A DNA stretch of 64,000 bases. Source: CBDFKK01 sp965248815 (GTDB lineage Bacteria; Pseudomonadota; Alphaproteobacteria; SMXP01). Below the pieces are notes generated by a model. The model saw only the letters and a list, made by a program, of their open reading frames with translations. It was not told the origin of the DNA and made no database searches. The stretch lies in the NCBI GenBank assembly GCA_965248815.1, contig CBDFKK010000007.1, positions 434,001 through 498,000 of the forward strand, written 5' to 3'. Of the stretch, positions 9,245 to 17,490 are shown in pieces; within the stretch, counting starts at the first letter, position 1; every line of letters starts with the position of its first letter. The translations under genes and the position numbers were made by a program.

Positions 9245-10153
9245 ATGTCGCTTCTGACATACGACGATAGGGACGGCTTTATTTGGTTTAACGGTCGCCT
9301 TGTGCCGTGGCGAGAAGCCAAACTGCATGTCCTGTCGCACGGGCTGCACTATGCCAGCTGTGTGTTCGAGGGCGAACGATCCTACGGTGGTAAGATCTTC
9401 AAGCTTAGAGAGCACACAGAACGCCTTATCGAATCTGCGCGTCTTCTCGGCTTCGGATTGCCGTATTCAGCGAGCGAAATAGACAAGGCTTGTGAAGAAG
9501 TAGTTGGTACTGCTGGGCTAAAAGAAGCTTACGTAAGACCAGTTGCATGGCGCGGTAGCGAGATGATGGGTGTTTCTGCACAACAGACTAGTATTCAAAT
9601 GGCAATCGCCGTTTGGGAATGGCCTTCATACTTCGATCCGGAAGAGCGGCTCAAAGGGATTCGACTGGATATAGCGTCTTGGCGGCGACCGTCTCCAGAA
9701 ACTACACCTTGTCGGGCCAAGGCCGCCGGCCTATACATGATTTGCACGCTTTCCAAGCATGAAGCCGAAGCCAAGGGATATGCCGACGCCCTCATGTACG
9801 ACTATCGCGGTAACGTTGCTGAAGCTACTGGCGCAAATATATTCTTTATCAGCGATGGTGTATTGCACACGCCGCATGCAGATTGCTTCTTAGATGGAAT
9901 TACGCGGCGTAGCGTAATAAAGTTGGCGCGGATGCGTGGCTTCGAAGTCGTGGAACGAGCAATCCTTCCGGGCGAATTAAATGATTTCGCTGAGTGCTTC
10001 ATTACGGGCACGGCGGCAGAAGTAACTCCAGTATCTGAAATAGGGCCGCATCGGTTCGTGCCGGGCTCAATAACTAGGACGTTGATGGAAGACTACGAAA
10101 ACCTCGTCAACGGCAGGGAGCTATTCGGTCAGAAAGAAACTGCGTTGGCTTGA
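9245..10153 (+). CDS. ilvE: branched-chain amino acid aminotransferase (class IV)
   Basis: 302 aa from ATG 9245; a TTG at 9236 would add three residues and is less likely. PLP-dependent enzyme that interconverts valine, leucine and isoleucine with their keto acids. Family marks: FEGERSYGGKIFKLREHTE near the N-terminus, the PLP lysine in CRAKAAGLY, and the class IV signature GNVAEATGANIFF followed by FLDGITRRSVI. Divergent from the MarR gene with about 108 bases between starts, so any MarR/PetP regulator could in principle act on both promoters. D-amino acid transaminase is the alternative within the class but is less likely given length and signature. Confidence 0.88.
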   Translation: MSLLTYDDRDGFIWFNGRLVPWREAKLHVLSHGLHYASCVFEGERSYGGKIFKLREHTERLIESARLLGFGLPYSASEIDKACEEVVGTAGLKEAYVRPVAWRGSEMMGVSAQQTSIQMAIAVWEWPSYFDPEERLKGIRLDIASWRRPSPETTPCRAKAAGLYMICTLSKHEAEAKGYADALMYDYRGNVAEATGANIFFISDGVLHTPHADCFLDGITRRSVIKLARMRGFEVVERAILPGELNDFAECFITGTAAEVTPVSEIGPHRFVPGSITRTLMEDYENLVNGRELFGQKETALA

Positions 10154-10189
10154 CTCAAAGCGAGTGATGCTTTTCAAAACAAGATTTGC

Positions 10190-10657
10190 TTAAGTCCATC
10201 TGTCTGCGGCGTCATCATCTTCAGATCTCGCCTGAACCCAGTTTTCACCGTTTGAAGTTTCTTCTAACTTCCAGAACGGCGCTTTGGTCTTAAGCCAATC
10301 CATAAGGAATTGTGCTGATTCAAATGCGTCCAGACGATGCCGGGAAGCAGTCAAGACAAGAACTATTTGATCGCCTGGTTTAAGCCGGCCATATCGATGA
10401 ATTATAAAAGTTTCTTCCAGTGACCAACGCTCGCGAGCTTCAAGTTCAATTGCAACGATCTCTTTTTGCGTCATTCCCTCATAGTGCTCTAAAGTCATAG
10501 CGTCGATCTCTTTCGTCTGCTCATCGCCGCCATGACTTTCACTGATGCTGCGCACACGGCCGACAAATGCCACAATTGCTCCTGCACCTGGCAAACCATC
10601 GGAAAATTTTTGGTACTCAATTCCAAGGTCGAAGTCCTGCTTCTGGACACGAATCAT
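10190..10657 (-). CDS. moaE: molybdopterin synthase catalytic subunit
   Basis: 155 aa from the ATG at 10655-10657, four bases after the moaD stop; an upstream in-frame ATG at 10702 would overlap moaD and is rejected. MoaE binds the thiocarboxylated MoaD tail and inserts two sulfurs into cPMP to make molybdopterin. The active-site lysine region is LKTKAPFWKLEE, and GAIVAFVGRVRS marks the family N-terminus. Uses in this window include MsrP (32964). Cotranscribed with uvrC, pgsA and moaD on the minus strand. Confidence 0.93.
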   Translation of the reverse strand: MIRVQKQDFDLGIEYQKFSDGLPGAGAIVAFVGRVRSISESHGGDEQTKEIDAMTLEHYEGMTQKEIVAIELEARERWSLEETFIIHRYGRLKPGDQIVLVLTASRHRLDAFESAQFLMDWLKTKAPFWKLEETSNGENWVQARSEDDDAADRWT

Positions 10658-10661
10658 ACCC

Positions 10662-10913
10662 TTAGCCGCCTGTAACGGGTGGAAACAGAGCAATCTCATC
10701 ATCCTGCGTCAGAGGATGATTGAGCTTTGCGTACTCTTGATTTACGGCAACGCGAATTATCTTACGATCCTGAAATACCGCATTGAATTCGGGGCTGCGC
10801 ATTGCGAGCCAGTCAAGAAGATTGTCAACATTTGTTACTGATGACGGCGGTGATACAATTTCTTCGCTGATACCAAGCCTTTGGCGCAGCCAGGCAAAAT
10901 ACAATAATTTCAT
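10662..10913 (-). CDS. moaD: molybdopterin synthase sulfur carrier subunit
   Basis: 83 aa beta-grasp protein ending in PPVTGG; the terminal Gly-Gly is adenylated by MoeB and thiocarboxylated to feed sulfur to MoaE. N-terminal KLLYFAWLRQRLG is typical. Sits 15 bases after pgsA and 4 bases before moaE, so the pair is translated together. Confidence 0.93.
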   Translation of the reverse strand: MKLLYFAWLRQRLGISEEIVSPPSSVTNVDNLLDWLAMRSPEFNAVFQDRKIIRVAVNQEYAKLNHPLTQDDEIALFPPVTGG

Positions 10914-10928
10914 TTTGGGATCACCTTG

Positions 10929-11537
10929 TTACGATTGTCTCGTTCCGTCCACTGCGTGTCTTATGCCTGCTCGAAAATAGTCGTAACCGGTGTACAGAGT
11001 CAGTAGTGCTGCGCCCCACAGACCAGCCTCACCAATAGTTGTATTCAATTCAAAAACCTTGTTTCCAGCTGGACCCGCAAGTAGAAATCCTAAAGCAAAC
11101 ATTTGTAGGGTTGTTTTCCATTTCGCTAAGACACTTACTGGAACGCTTACCTTGGCTGTTGCGAGAAATTCGCGCAGTCCTGACACGAGGATCTCTCGGC
11201 ACAAAATAACGATAGCCGGAATTAATGTAATTCCGGATATGGTCTCCCACGCTACTAAAAGGATCAATGCCACTGCCACCAGCAACTTGTCAGCGATCGG
11301 GTCAAGCATTTGACCAAGCCTCGACTGCTGTGCCCACGCACGTGCCAAATAACCGTCAAAAAAGTCGGTCGCGCCTGCTACGGCAAAGATTGCCAAAGCA
11401 GTCCAGCGCGCGAGATCACCCTCCAAGAAAAAAGTACCGACCATGACGGCGACGAGTAGTATTCGCCCGTAAGTCAGCAGATTGGGCAGGCTTGTGGCGT
11501 CTGCGGCTCGGCCTGATTGGGTGTCTCTAATGGTCAT
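10929..11537 (-). CDS. pgsA: CDP-diacylglycerol-glycerol-3-phosphate 3-phosphatidyltransferase
   Basis: 202 aa integral membrane enzyme of phosphatidylglycerol synthesis. The CDP-alcohol phosphotransferase motif D-x2-D-G-x2-A-R-x8-G-x3-D-x3-D is complete at about residues 58-80 (from DFFDGYLAR to GQMLDPIAD). Several hydrophobic helices follow. The start overlaps the uvrC stop by 11 bases, the conserved uvrC-pgsA linkage. PG made here is the donor for Lgt (2867-3784). Confidence 0.94.
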   Translation of the reverse strand: MTIRDTQSGRAADATSLPNLLTYGRILLVAVMVGTFFLEGDLARWTALAIFAVAGATDFFDGYLARAWAQQSRLGQMLDPIADKLLVAVALILLVAWETISGITLIPAIVILCREILVSGLREFLATAKVSVPVSVLAKWKTTLQMFALGFLLAGPAGNKVFELNTTIGEAGLWGAALLTLYTGYDYFRAGIRHAVDGTRQS

Positions 11538-13452
11538 TCTGAAAATAGTCGTAAATTCGCTTGGCCAATGCTTGGCTTACTCCATCAACAGCTTCTAGAT
11601 CCGCCAAACCAGCCTGCCTTATGGCTTTGGCTGATCCAAAATGGTGCAAAAGGGCACGCTTTCTTTTTGCACCAACGCCTGGCACTTCATCCAGCGGTGA
11701 TGCACCAATGTCCTTTTTGCGACGATTGCGATGACTTCCAATCGCAAATCGATGTGCCTCATCTCTTATGCGTTGCAAATAATAAAGGACTGCGCTTTTC
11801 GGTTCCAGTGTGAATGGCGTCCGTCCGACCATGAAGAATCGCTCACGCCCTGCGTTGCGTTCGGGCCCTTTTGCTATGGCGACAAGGTTAACGTCCTCTA
11901 TGCCCAGATCTTCAAATACACTCTGCGCGGCAGACAGTTGACCTGCTCCTCCATCAATCAAGACCAGATCGGGCCAAGAAGGACTTGAATCTTCGGCGTG
12001 GCCTACAGCATCCCCGACATTGGCACTTTCACGTAGCAACTTCGAAAAGCGTCGCGTAAGTACTTCTCGCATCATGCCATAGTCGTCGCCTGGCGCAATC
12101 GCAGCTCCTTTTATATTGAACTTCCGGTATTCGTTCTTGATGAATCCCTCAGGTCCGCTAACAATCATAGCTCCTACTGGTTTATCGCCGTGTATATGAC
12201 TATTGTCATATACCTCGATGCGAAGCGGGGCGCGGTCTAGGCCAAATTCGCTTGCAACAGCTTCTAACAGTCGCCTTTGCGATTCAGACTCAGCCAAGCG
12301 CCTCGAAATTGCTTCACTTGCATTAGTCAGTGCGTGGGCCACCAATTCCCGTTTCTCGCCTCTTTTCGGGAGTAGAACGGCTACTCTTCGATCAGCCCTT
12401 ACACTAAGGGCGTTCTGCAACAAGTGTTGATTGGGTATGTTTTCACTGAGCAGTATAGTGGTAGGCGGTTGTCGGCTGTCGTAGAACTGAGCGAGAAACG
12501 AATCAAGCACTTCGCTGGTCTCAAGTGTTTTATGATGGCGAGGAAAGTAGGCGCGATTGCCCCAATTTTGCCCTGCCCTAAAGAAAAAAACTTGAATACA
12601 AATTTGTCCACCATCTCGAGCGGCTGCAAAAACATCGGCTTCGTTAACCTTTCCAGGGTTTATTCCCTGATGGGCCTGGATCGAAGTAATGGCCTTTATT
12701 CGATCCCGATATGAGGCCGCACTTTCAAAGTCAAGGGCACTACTCGCGTCTTCCATTGCCTCTGAAAGAAGTCTTTGTGTTCGTTGACTTTTCCCTGCCA
12801 AAAATTGCGTTGTTTCTGCTACAAGCTTTCTGTACTCGTCACGAGATATTCGATCTACGCATGGCGCGCTGCACCTCTTGATTTGGAACAGCAAGCAGGG
12901 CCTTGTGCGACTGTCAAATACACTATCGGAACAGGAACGCAGCAAGAAAGCACGCTGCAACGTATTGAGCGTCCGGTTGACGGCACCCGCAGACGCGAAC
13001 GGGCCAAAATACCGGCCGTTGCGATTACGTGCGCCACGATGTTTAAGCACTTGTGGATAGTCGTGATCTTTTGTCACCAGGATATATGGAAAAGACTTGT
13101 CGTCTCTCATTAAGACGTTGTAGCGCGGCTTCAGCCTTTTTATGAGATTAGCTTCAAGCAGGAGCGCCTCTGTCTCGGTGCTCGTTATAATAACTTCCAA
13201 GTCGTTCGTTGCCGCAATCATCCTCGAAATGCGATTAGTATGACCTGCCAGCTTCGTATAAGCCGCCACACGTTTTTTTAAGTTTCGAGCTTTGCCAACA
13301 TACAAGACAGAACCATTCACATCGATCATTCGATATACGCCCGAACTTGTGGGCAGGCGATCAATGTATGACTTAATAAGATCAGCGCCCATCAAGTCAG
13401 CAGGCTTGATGTCCCTAGTCGTATCAGTTTTGCTGTCTTTTAGACTTGTCAT
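11527..13452 (-). CDS. uvrC: excinuclease ABC subunit C
   Basis: 641 aa, full length. Makes both incisions in nucleotide excision repair with UvrA and UvrB. GIY-YIG nuclease near residues 33-110 (GVYRMIDVNGSVLYVGKARN), UVR motif near 220-250 (ALDFESAASYRDRIKAI), RNase H-like C-terminal nuclease (RIEVYDNSHIHGDKPVGAMI, LVLIDGGAGQL) and helix-hairpin-helix at the end (EVPGVGAKRKRALLHHFGS). uvrB is also in this window (22899). An ISx copy begins 23 bases upstream of the start codon, so promoter integrity is uncertain. Confidence 0.96.
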   Translation of the reverse strand: MTSLKDSKTDTTRDIKPADLMGADLIKSYIDRLPTSSGVYRMIDVNGSVLYVGKARNLKKRVAAYTKLAGHTNRISRMIAATNDLEVIITSTETEALLLEANLIKRLKPRYNVLMRDDKSFPYILVTKDHDYPQVLKHRGARNRNGRYFGPFASAGAVNRTLNTLQRAFLLRSCSDSVFDSRTRPCLLFQIKRCSAPCVDRISRDEYRKLVAETTQFLAGKSQRTQRLLSEAMEDASSALDFESAASYRDRIKAITSIQAHQGINPGKVNEADVFAAARDGGQICIQVFFFRAGQNWGNRAYFPRHHKTLETSEVLDSFLAQFYDSRQPPTTILLSENIPNQHLLQNALSVRADRRVAVLLPKRGEKRELVAHALTNASEAISRRLAESESQRRLLEAVASEFGLDRAPLRIEVYDNSHIHGDKPVGAMIVSGPEGFIKNEYRKFNIKGAAIAPGDDYGMMREVLTRRFSKLLRESANVGDAVGHAEDSSPSWPDLVLIDGGAGQLSAAQSVFEDLGIEDVNLVAIAKGPERNAGRERFFMVGRTPFTLEPKSAVLYYLQRIRDEAHRFAIGSHRNRRKKDIGASPLDEVPGVGAKRKRALLHHFGSAKAIRQAGLADLEAVDGVSQALAKRIYDYFQNDH

Positions 13453-13549
13453 GAGTAGGGGATGTTATCTCGCACTGTCCGTCGTCAGATAAATTGGAAC
13501 AGATTTCGATTTGAGCAAGCTGAGTCTTTGGCTCATCTGTTGTTTCAAT

Positions 13550-14530
13550 TTAAGCAGCGGCTTTGCGGTGTTGCAAGCGCCGGTGTTCGATTGTTTTTCG
13601 TTTAATCCTTTCTCTTTGCAATAGAATAGTTTGGCCGCGCCCGAAGTAGACGTCGGCAGGCGTGAGGTTCTTCAGGCTCTCGTGATATCGCTGGTGGTTG
13701 TAGTGGCCGACGAAGTCTTCGATCTGCGCTTCCAGGTCGCCAGGCAGATAATAGTTTTGCAGCAAGATGCGGTTCTTGAGCGTCTGATGCCAACGCTCAA
13801 TTTTGCCTTGCGTCTGCGGATGATAAGGCGCACCGCGTACATGCTTCATGCCTTGATCATCCATCCAGTCAGCAAGATCGCCAGCAATATAAGACGGGCC
13901 ATTGTCGGACAGCAGGCGCGGCTTGTGAACGACATTAACTTGATCGAGCCCGGATTCGGCGAGAGCTGCTTCCAGCGTTTCGGTAACGTCCTCAACCCTC
14001 ATCGTGGTGCAGAGTTTCCACGCAATGATATAGCGCGAGAAGTCATCCAGGATCGTCGACAGGTAAAACCAGCCCCAGCCGATGACCTTGAGATAGGTGA
14101 AGTCTGTCTGCCACATTTGATTTGGCGCCGTGGTCTTGTCTGTAAACTCGTCAGCCGCCTTGATGACAACAAAGGCTGGGCTGGTGATCAGATCCAGAGC
14201 CTTGAGCAGGCGATACACCGAAGCTTCAGATACGAAGTAGCCTTGCGTATCGGTGAACCTGACAGCCAGCTCGCGCGGCGACAACTCAGGCTCTTCAAGC
14301 GCTAGATCAACGATCTTGTCTCGAACGTCATCGGGAATACGGTTCCATACCCGTCCCGGCTTTGGAGACCGATCTTCCAGCGCTTCCACACCGCCAGTTT
14401 GATACTGATCGTACCAGCGATAGAATGTTGTCCGTGGAATGCCGAGTGTATCCAGCGTGCGTTTAACTGGCAGATGTGATTGCTCAACCAGTCCGATGAT
14501 CTCGGCCTTCTCGGATGCAGGATATCTCAT
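13550..14530 (-). CDS. ISx transposase OrfB (IS3-like, DDE integrase core)
   Basis: 326 aa. N-terminal helix-turn-helix (LVEQSHLPVKRTLDTLGIPR), second HTH region, and an rve integrase core with the first Asp in MWQTDFTYLKV, the second in LLSDNGPSYI, and the Glu in TQGKIERWHQTLKNR. Identical as protein to the copy at 21011. The start at 14530 is the ATG shared by all copies; an upstream in-frame extension to 14623 is sequence of the IS407-type element and artificial. Its OrfA partner is broken in this copy. Confidence 0.88.
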   Translation of the reverse strand: MRYPASEKAEIIGLVEQSHLPVKRTLDTLGIPRTTFYRWYDQYQTGGVEALEDRSPKPGRVWNRIPDDVRDKIVDLALEEPELSPRELAVRFTDTQGYFVSEASVYRLLKALDLITSPAFVVIKAADEFTDKTTAPNQMWQTDFTYLKVIGWGWFYLSTILDDFSRYIIAWKLCTTMRVEDVTETLEAALAESGLDQVNVVHKPRLLSDNGPSYIAGDLADWMDDQGMKHVRGAPYHPQTQGKIERWHQTLKNRILLQNYYLPGDLEAQIEDFVGHYNHQRYHESLKNLTPADVYFGRGQTILLQRERIKRKTIEHRRLQHRKAAA

Positions 14531-14568
14531 TCGATATCCTGACGAAACCCCGATGACGCAGCCAGGTT

Positions 14569-15390
14569 TTATGTAACCATTAGACTGCTTTCGATGGAAG
14601 GCCAATTTGGCGGGAGCTTCCACATAGCGGGAGCCAGATAGGCCGGGCGGATTGTTTCTGGGGCCGGCGGTCTGTACCCCAACGATGAATGCGGGCGGAT
14701 TGTGTTGTAGTGACGTCGCCAGTTTTCGATGATGATTTTGGCTTCCAGCAAATTGTTGAACAGCTCAATCTTCAAGCACTCGTCCTGCAGTCGCCCGTTG
14801 AATGATTCATTGTATCCATTCTCCCAAGGGCTGGCGGGTTCAATAAAGAGCGTCTTTGTGCCGACCTTGGCGATCCACTCTCTGACCGCTGTAGCGGTAA
14901 ATTCGCTGCCATTGTCACTCCTGATATGATCGGGAACGCCGTGGCGGACCATCAACTCGCCGAGGACCGCGAGAACGTCCTGGCTGTTCAGCCGCCGGTT
15001 CACTTCGATTGCCAGACATTCGCGCGAGAACTCGTCGATCACAGTCAGCATGCGAAACTTGCGACCGTCGCGTGTCCGATCCTGCACGAAATCATACGCC
15101 CACACATGATTGCGATATTGCGGACGCAGCCGAATACACGACCCGTCGTTGAGCCATAGTCTTCCTCGTTTCGGTTGTTTCTGCGGTACTTTCAGGCCTT
15201 CACGCCGCCATATCCGGGCGACGCGTTTATGATTGACACGCCAGCCGTCAGCGCGAAGCAGCGCCGTGATCCGCTTATAGCCGTAGCGCCCATATCGCAC
15301 CGCCAGGTCGATGATTGCCGACGTCAAAGCGTCTTCGTCGTCGGCGCGTCTCGGCTTGCGCCATTGGCTGGAACGGTGTTGCCCAAGCAC
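14569..15390 (-). CDS. IS407-type transposase OrfB
   Basis: 273 aa from a GTG at 15390, but homologous sequence continues upstream in frame to the orfA stop (LLTPSRRRDCVERAVTKLGV), so the natural product is probably an OrfAB fusion made by -1 frameshifting near 15467. DDE core: Asp in YDFVQDRT, Asp in HIRSDNGSEF, Glu in WENGYNESFNGRLQDE; C-terminal RPHSSLGYRPPAPE. Appears intact. Confidence 0.85.
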   Translation of the reverse strand: MLGQHRSSQWRKPRRADDEDALTSAIIDLAVRYGRYGYKRITALLRADGWRVNHKRVARIWRREGLKVPQKQPKRGRLWLNDGSCIRLRPQYRNHVWAYDFVQDRTRDGRKFRMLTVIDEFSRECLAIEVNRRLNSQDVLAVLGELMVRHGVPDHIRSDNGSEFTATAVREWIAKVGTKTLFIEPASPWENGYNESFNGRLQDECLKIELFNNLLEAKIIIENWRRHYNTIRPHSSLGYRPPAPETIRPAYLAPAMWKLPPNWPSIESSLMVT

Positions 15391-15464
15391 CCGGCAGGCC
15401 CGGCGTTCGGAAACGCCGAGCTTTGTGACAGCGCGCTCAACACAATCGCGTCTGCGCGAGGGCG

Positions 15465-15743
15465 TTAGAAGTTTCCCGCTGCAGCTTCCTTCAAGATCGC
15501 CTTGTCGAGTTCAGCGTCTGCAAGAAGCCGTTTCAGCCGTGCGTTTTCTTTCTCCAGATCCTTCAGACGTTTGGCCTGATCGATCTTCATCCCGCCATAC
15601 TCTTTGCGCCAGCGATAGTATGTGATCTTCGTCACGCCCAGACGGCGAATAACTTCACCAGAATTGACGCCTTCCGCAAGCAAGACCTCAGCCTCGCGCA
15701 ACTTCGATATGATTTCTTCAGGCTTGTAACGCTTTCCTGACAT
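15465..15743 (-). CDS. IS407-type transposase OrfA
   Basis: 92 aa, HTH_Tnp_1 domain (KRYKPEEIISKLREAEVLLA) followed by a leucine-rich coiled coil (LEKENARLKRLLADAELDK) used for multimerisation. Preceded by a good Shine-Dalgarno sequence (AGGAGG on the minus strand). Confidence 0.88.
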   Translation of the reverse strand: MSGKRYKPEEIISKLREAEVLLAEGVNSGEVIRRLGVTKITYYRWRKEYGGMKIDQAKRLKDLEKENARLKRLLADAELDKAILKEAAAGNF

Positions 15744-15809
15744 CGCAATCCTCCTTCGATTCAGCCATTTTACTATCTCAATGTGGCTGCGTTCAAAGGG
15801 GTCGGGTCA

Positions 15810-15994
15810 CCCGATCATGCTTTTTTTCAGAAGGCGCAGTTCCAACGCTTGTTCGGCAACGACTTCCTTGAGGTCTTGCGCTTCGCGCCGTAAGTCCTTC
15901 ACCTCACCAGTATTAGCGGCCCGCGCCGTATCGCCTGCCAGCCGCTTCTTGCCAGCTTCAAGAAACTCCTTCGACCAGGTGTAATACATGCCCT
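15810..15994 (-). pseudogene. ISx copy 1 OrfA, C-terminal part only
   Basis: In frame with the ISx OrfA of copy 2 from GMYYTWSKEFLEAGKK to LELRLLKKSMIG; the first half of the protein, including the HTH, has been replaced by the ISy terminus, and the last residues by the IS407-type element, which supplies a stop at 15807. Not functional. Confidence 0.8.
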
Positions 15995-16081
15995 TGTCTG
16001 ACATCAGCGCCTGTGGGACAGATGGAGTTGATTGTGTAACGGAGGATTTCTGGCTCATCTGCGTTCCCTTCGGTCACGACG

Positions 16082-16456
16082 ATGAGCCAGAAATCCATGA
16101 GTTTGAAGGACGGCGCCGAGACGGCGGTACGGGACATCCGGCGCAAGACGCGCAAGCAATATTCAGCTGAAGAGAAGATCCGGATTGTGCTCTCGGGCCT
16201 GCGCGGCGAGGACAGCATCGCCGAGCTGTGCCGTCGGGAAGGGATCGCCGAGAGCCTCTACTACAGCTGGTCGAAGGAGTTCCTGGAAGCCGGCAAGAAG
16301 CGGCTTTCGGGGGATACCGCCCGCCAGGCGTCCTCGGGCGAGGTCAAGGACCTGCGCCGCGAGAGGCATGACCTCAAGGAAGCGCTTGCCGAACAGGTGC
16401 TGGAGAACCGGCTGCTTAAAAAAAGCATGATCGGGGATGGGGGAGACGGCGCATGA
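16082..16456 (+). CDS. ISy transposase OrfA
   Basis: 124 aa with an HTH (YSAEEKIRIVLSGLRGED, then AELCRREG) and a C-terminal coiled coil. Near the end the mRNA contains a run of seven A followed by G (CTTAAAAAAAGC, about 16418), a good slippery site of the kind used by IS3 elements to make an OrfAB fusion. The stop overlaps the orfB start (ATGA). Identical in all three ISy copies. Confidence 0.88.
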   Translation: MSQKSMSLKDGAETAVRDIRRKTRKQYSAEEKIRIVLSGLRGEDSIAELCRREGIAESLYYSWSKEFLEAGKKRLSGDTARQASSGEVKDLRRERHDLKEALAEQVLENRLLKKSMIGDGGDGA

Positions 16457-17433
16457 GATACCCCGCATCGGAGAAGCTCGAGATCATCCGCCTAGTCGAG
16501 CGATCCCATCTCCCGGTGCTGCGGACGCTGGACAAGCTCGGCATCCCGGCAACGACGTTTTACCGATGGTACGACCGGTATTTGCGTGGTGGCGTACAAG
16601 CATTGGAAGACCGGTCTCCCAAGCCAAAACGCGTGTGGAACCGCATCCCCGATGATATTCGAGAGCGGATCGTCGATATGGCTCTTCAGGAACCGGAACT
16701 GAGCCCGCGCGAGTTGGCAGTGCGGTTCACTGATACGCAAAGCTATTTTGTATCCGAAGCTTCAGTGTATCGCCTGCTCAAAGCTCTTGATCTGATTACC
16801 AGCCCGGCCTTCGTGGTCATCAAGGCTGCCAATGAGTTCCGCGACAAGACCACGGCGCCAAATCAAATGTGGCAGACCGACTTCACCTACCTCAAGGTCA
16901 TCGGCTGGGGCTGGTTTTATCTCTCTACGATTCTTGATGACTTCTCGCGCTACATCATTGCGTGGAAGCTGTGCACCACGATGAGAGCTGAAGACGTCAC
17001 TGATACGTTGGAAATGGCTCTGGAGGCATCGGGTTGCGATCAGGCAAATGTCGCACACAAGCCGCGTCTGCTATCTGACAATGGTTCAAGTTATATTGCC
17101 GGCGATCTTGCTGACTGGATGGATGATCAAGGCATGAGGCATGTTCGCGGCGCGCCGTATCATCCGCAAACGCAAGGCAAAATCGAGCGTTGGCATCAAA
17201 CGCTCAAGAACCGCATCTTGCTGGAAAACTATTACCTACCTGGCGATCTTGAAGCGCAGATCGATGAGTTCGTGGGTCACTACAATCACCAGCGCTATCA
17301 CGAGAGTCTGCAAAACCTCACGCCCGCAGATGTTTACTTTGGGCGCGGCCAAACCATTCTATTGCAAAGAGAAAGGATCAAGCGAAAAACGATCGAGCAT
17401 CGGCGCTTGCAACACAGCAAAGCCGCTGCTTAA
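16453..17433 (+). CDS. ISy transposase OrfB
   Basis: 326 aa, DDE integrase-core transposase closely related to ISx OrfB but with many substitutions, mainly in the N-terminal third (for example LVERSHLPVLRTLDKLGIPA). Asp/Asp/Glu core as in ISx (MWQTDFTYLKV, LLSDNGSSYI, GKIERWHQTL). Intact. Confidence 0.9.
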   Translation: MRYPASEKLEIIRLVERSHLPVLRTLDKLGIPATTFYRWYDRYLRGGVQALEDRSPKPKRVWNRIPDDIRERIVDMALQEPELSPRELAVRFTDTQSYFVSEASVYRLLKALDLITSPAFVVIKAANEFRDKTTAPNQMWQTDFTYLKVIGWGWFYLSTILDDFSRYIIAWKLCTTMRAEDVTDTLEMALEASGCDQANVAHKPRLLSDNGSSYIAGDLADWMDDQGMRHVRGAPYHPQTQGKIERWHQTLKNRILLENYYLPGDLEAQIDEFVGHYNHQRYHESLQNLTPADVYFGRGQTILLQRERIKRKTIEHRRLQHSKAAA

Positions 17434-17490
17434 ACTGATACAACAGATGAGCCATATACTCCGCTAGCTCAAACCGAAATCTGTTCCAAT

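Larger units (their letters stand above)
14540..15809 (-). mobile_element. IS407-type insertion sequence (IS3 family)
   Basis: 1270 bp with imperfect terminal repeats: both ends begin TGAC and share ACCCC and CGCAGCCA (left end from 14540, right end read inwards from 15809). It carries orfA and an out-of-phase orfB of the IS407/IS3-family layout. It is inserted between orfA and orfB of ISx copy 1. No clear target duplication is seen; the flanks instead lack 8 bases of ISx. Confidence 0.85.
13476..15994 (-). mobile_element. ISx copy 1 (IS3-like), interrupted by an IS407-type element and truncated by ISy
   Basis: Reading leftwards, the element's 3' terminal repeat TGTCCGTCGTCAG lies at 13476. 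orfB is intact (13550-14530), then an IS407-type element occupies 14540-15809, then the 3' part of orfA (15810-15994). At 15994/15995 sequence identical to intact ISx copy 2 stops abruptly at the ISy terminus; the ISx 5' end is missing. Compared with copy 2, eight bases (TCCCCATC) are also missing at the IS407 insertion point. ISx transposase production from this copy is therefore unlikely, although orfB is whole. Confidence 0.85.

Noticed and set aside
13631..14305. 224-codon plus-strand frame
   Set aside because: Antisense shadow of ISx orfB; the same frame recurs opposite the other ISx copy at 21236-21910 and has no family resemblance.
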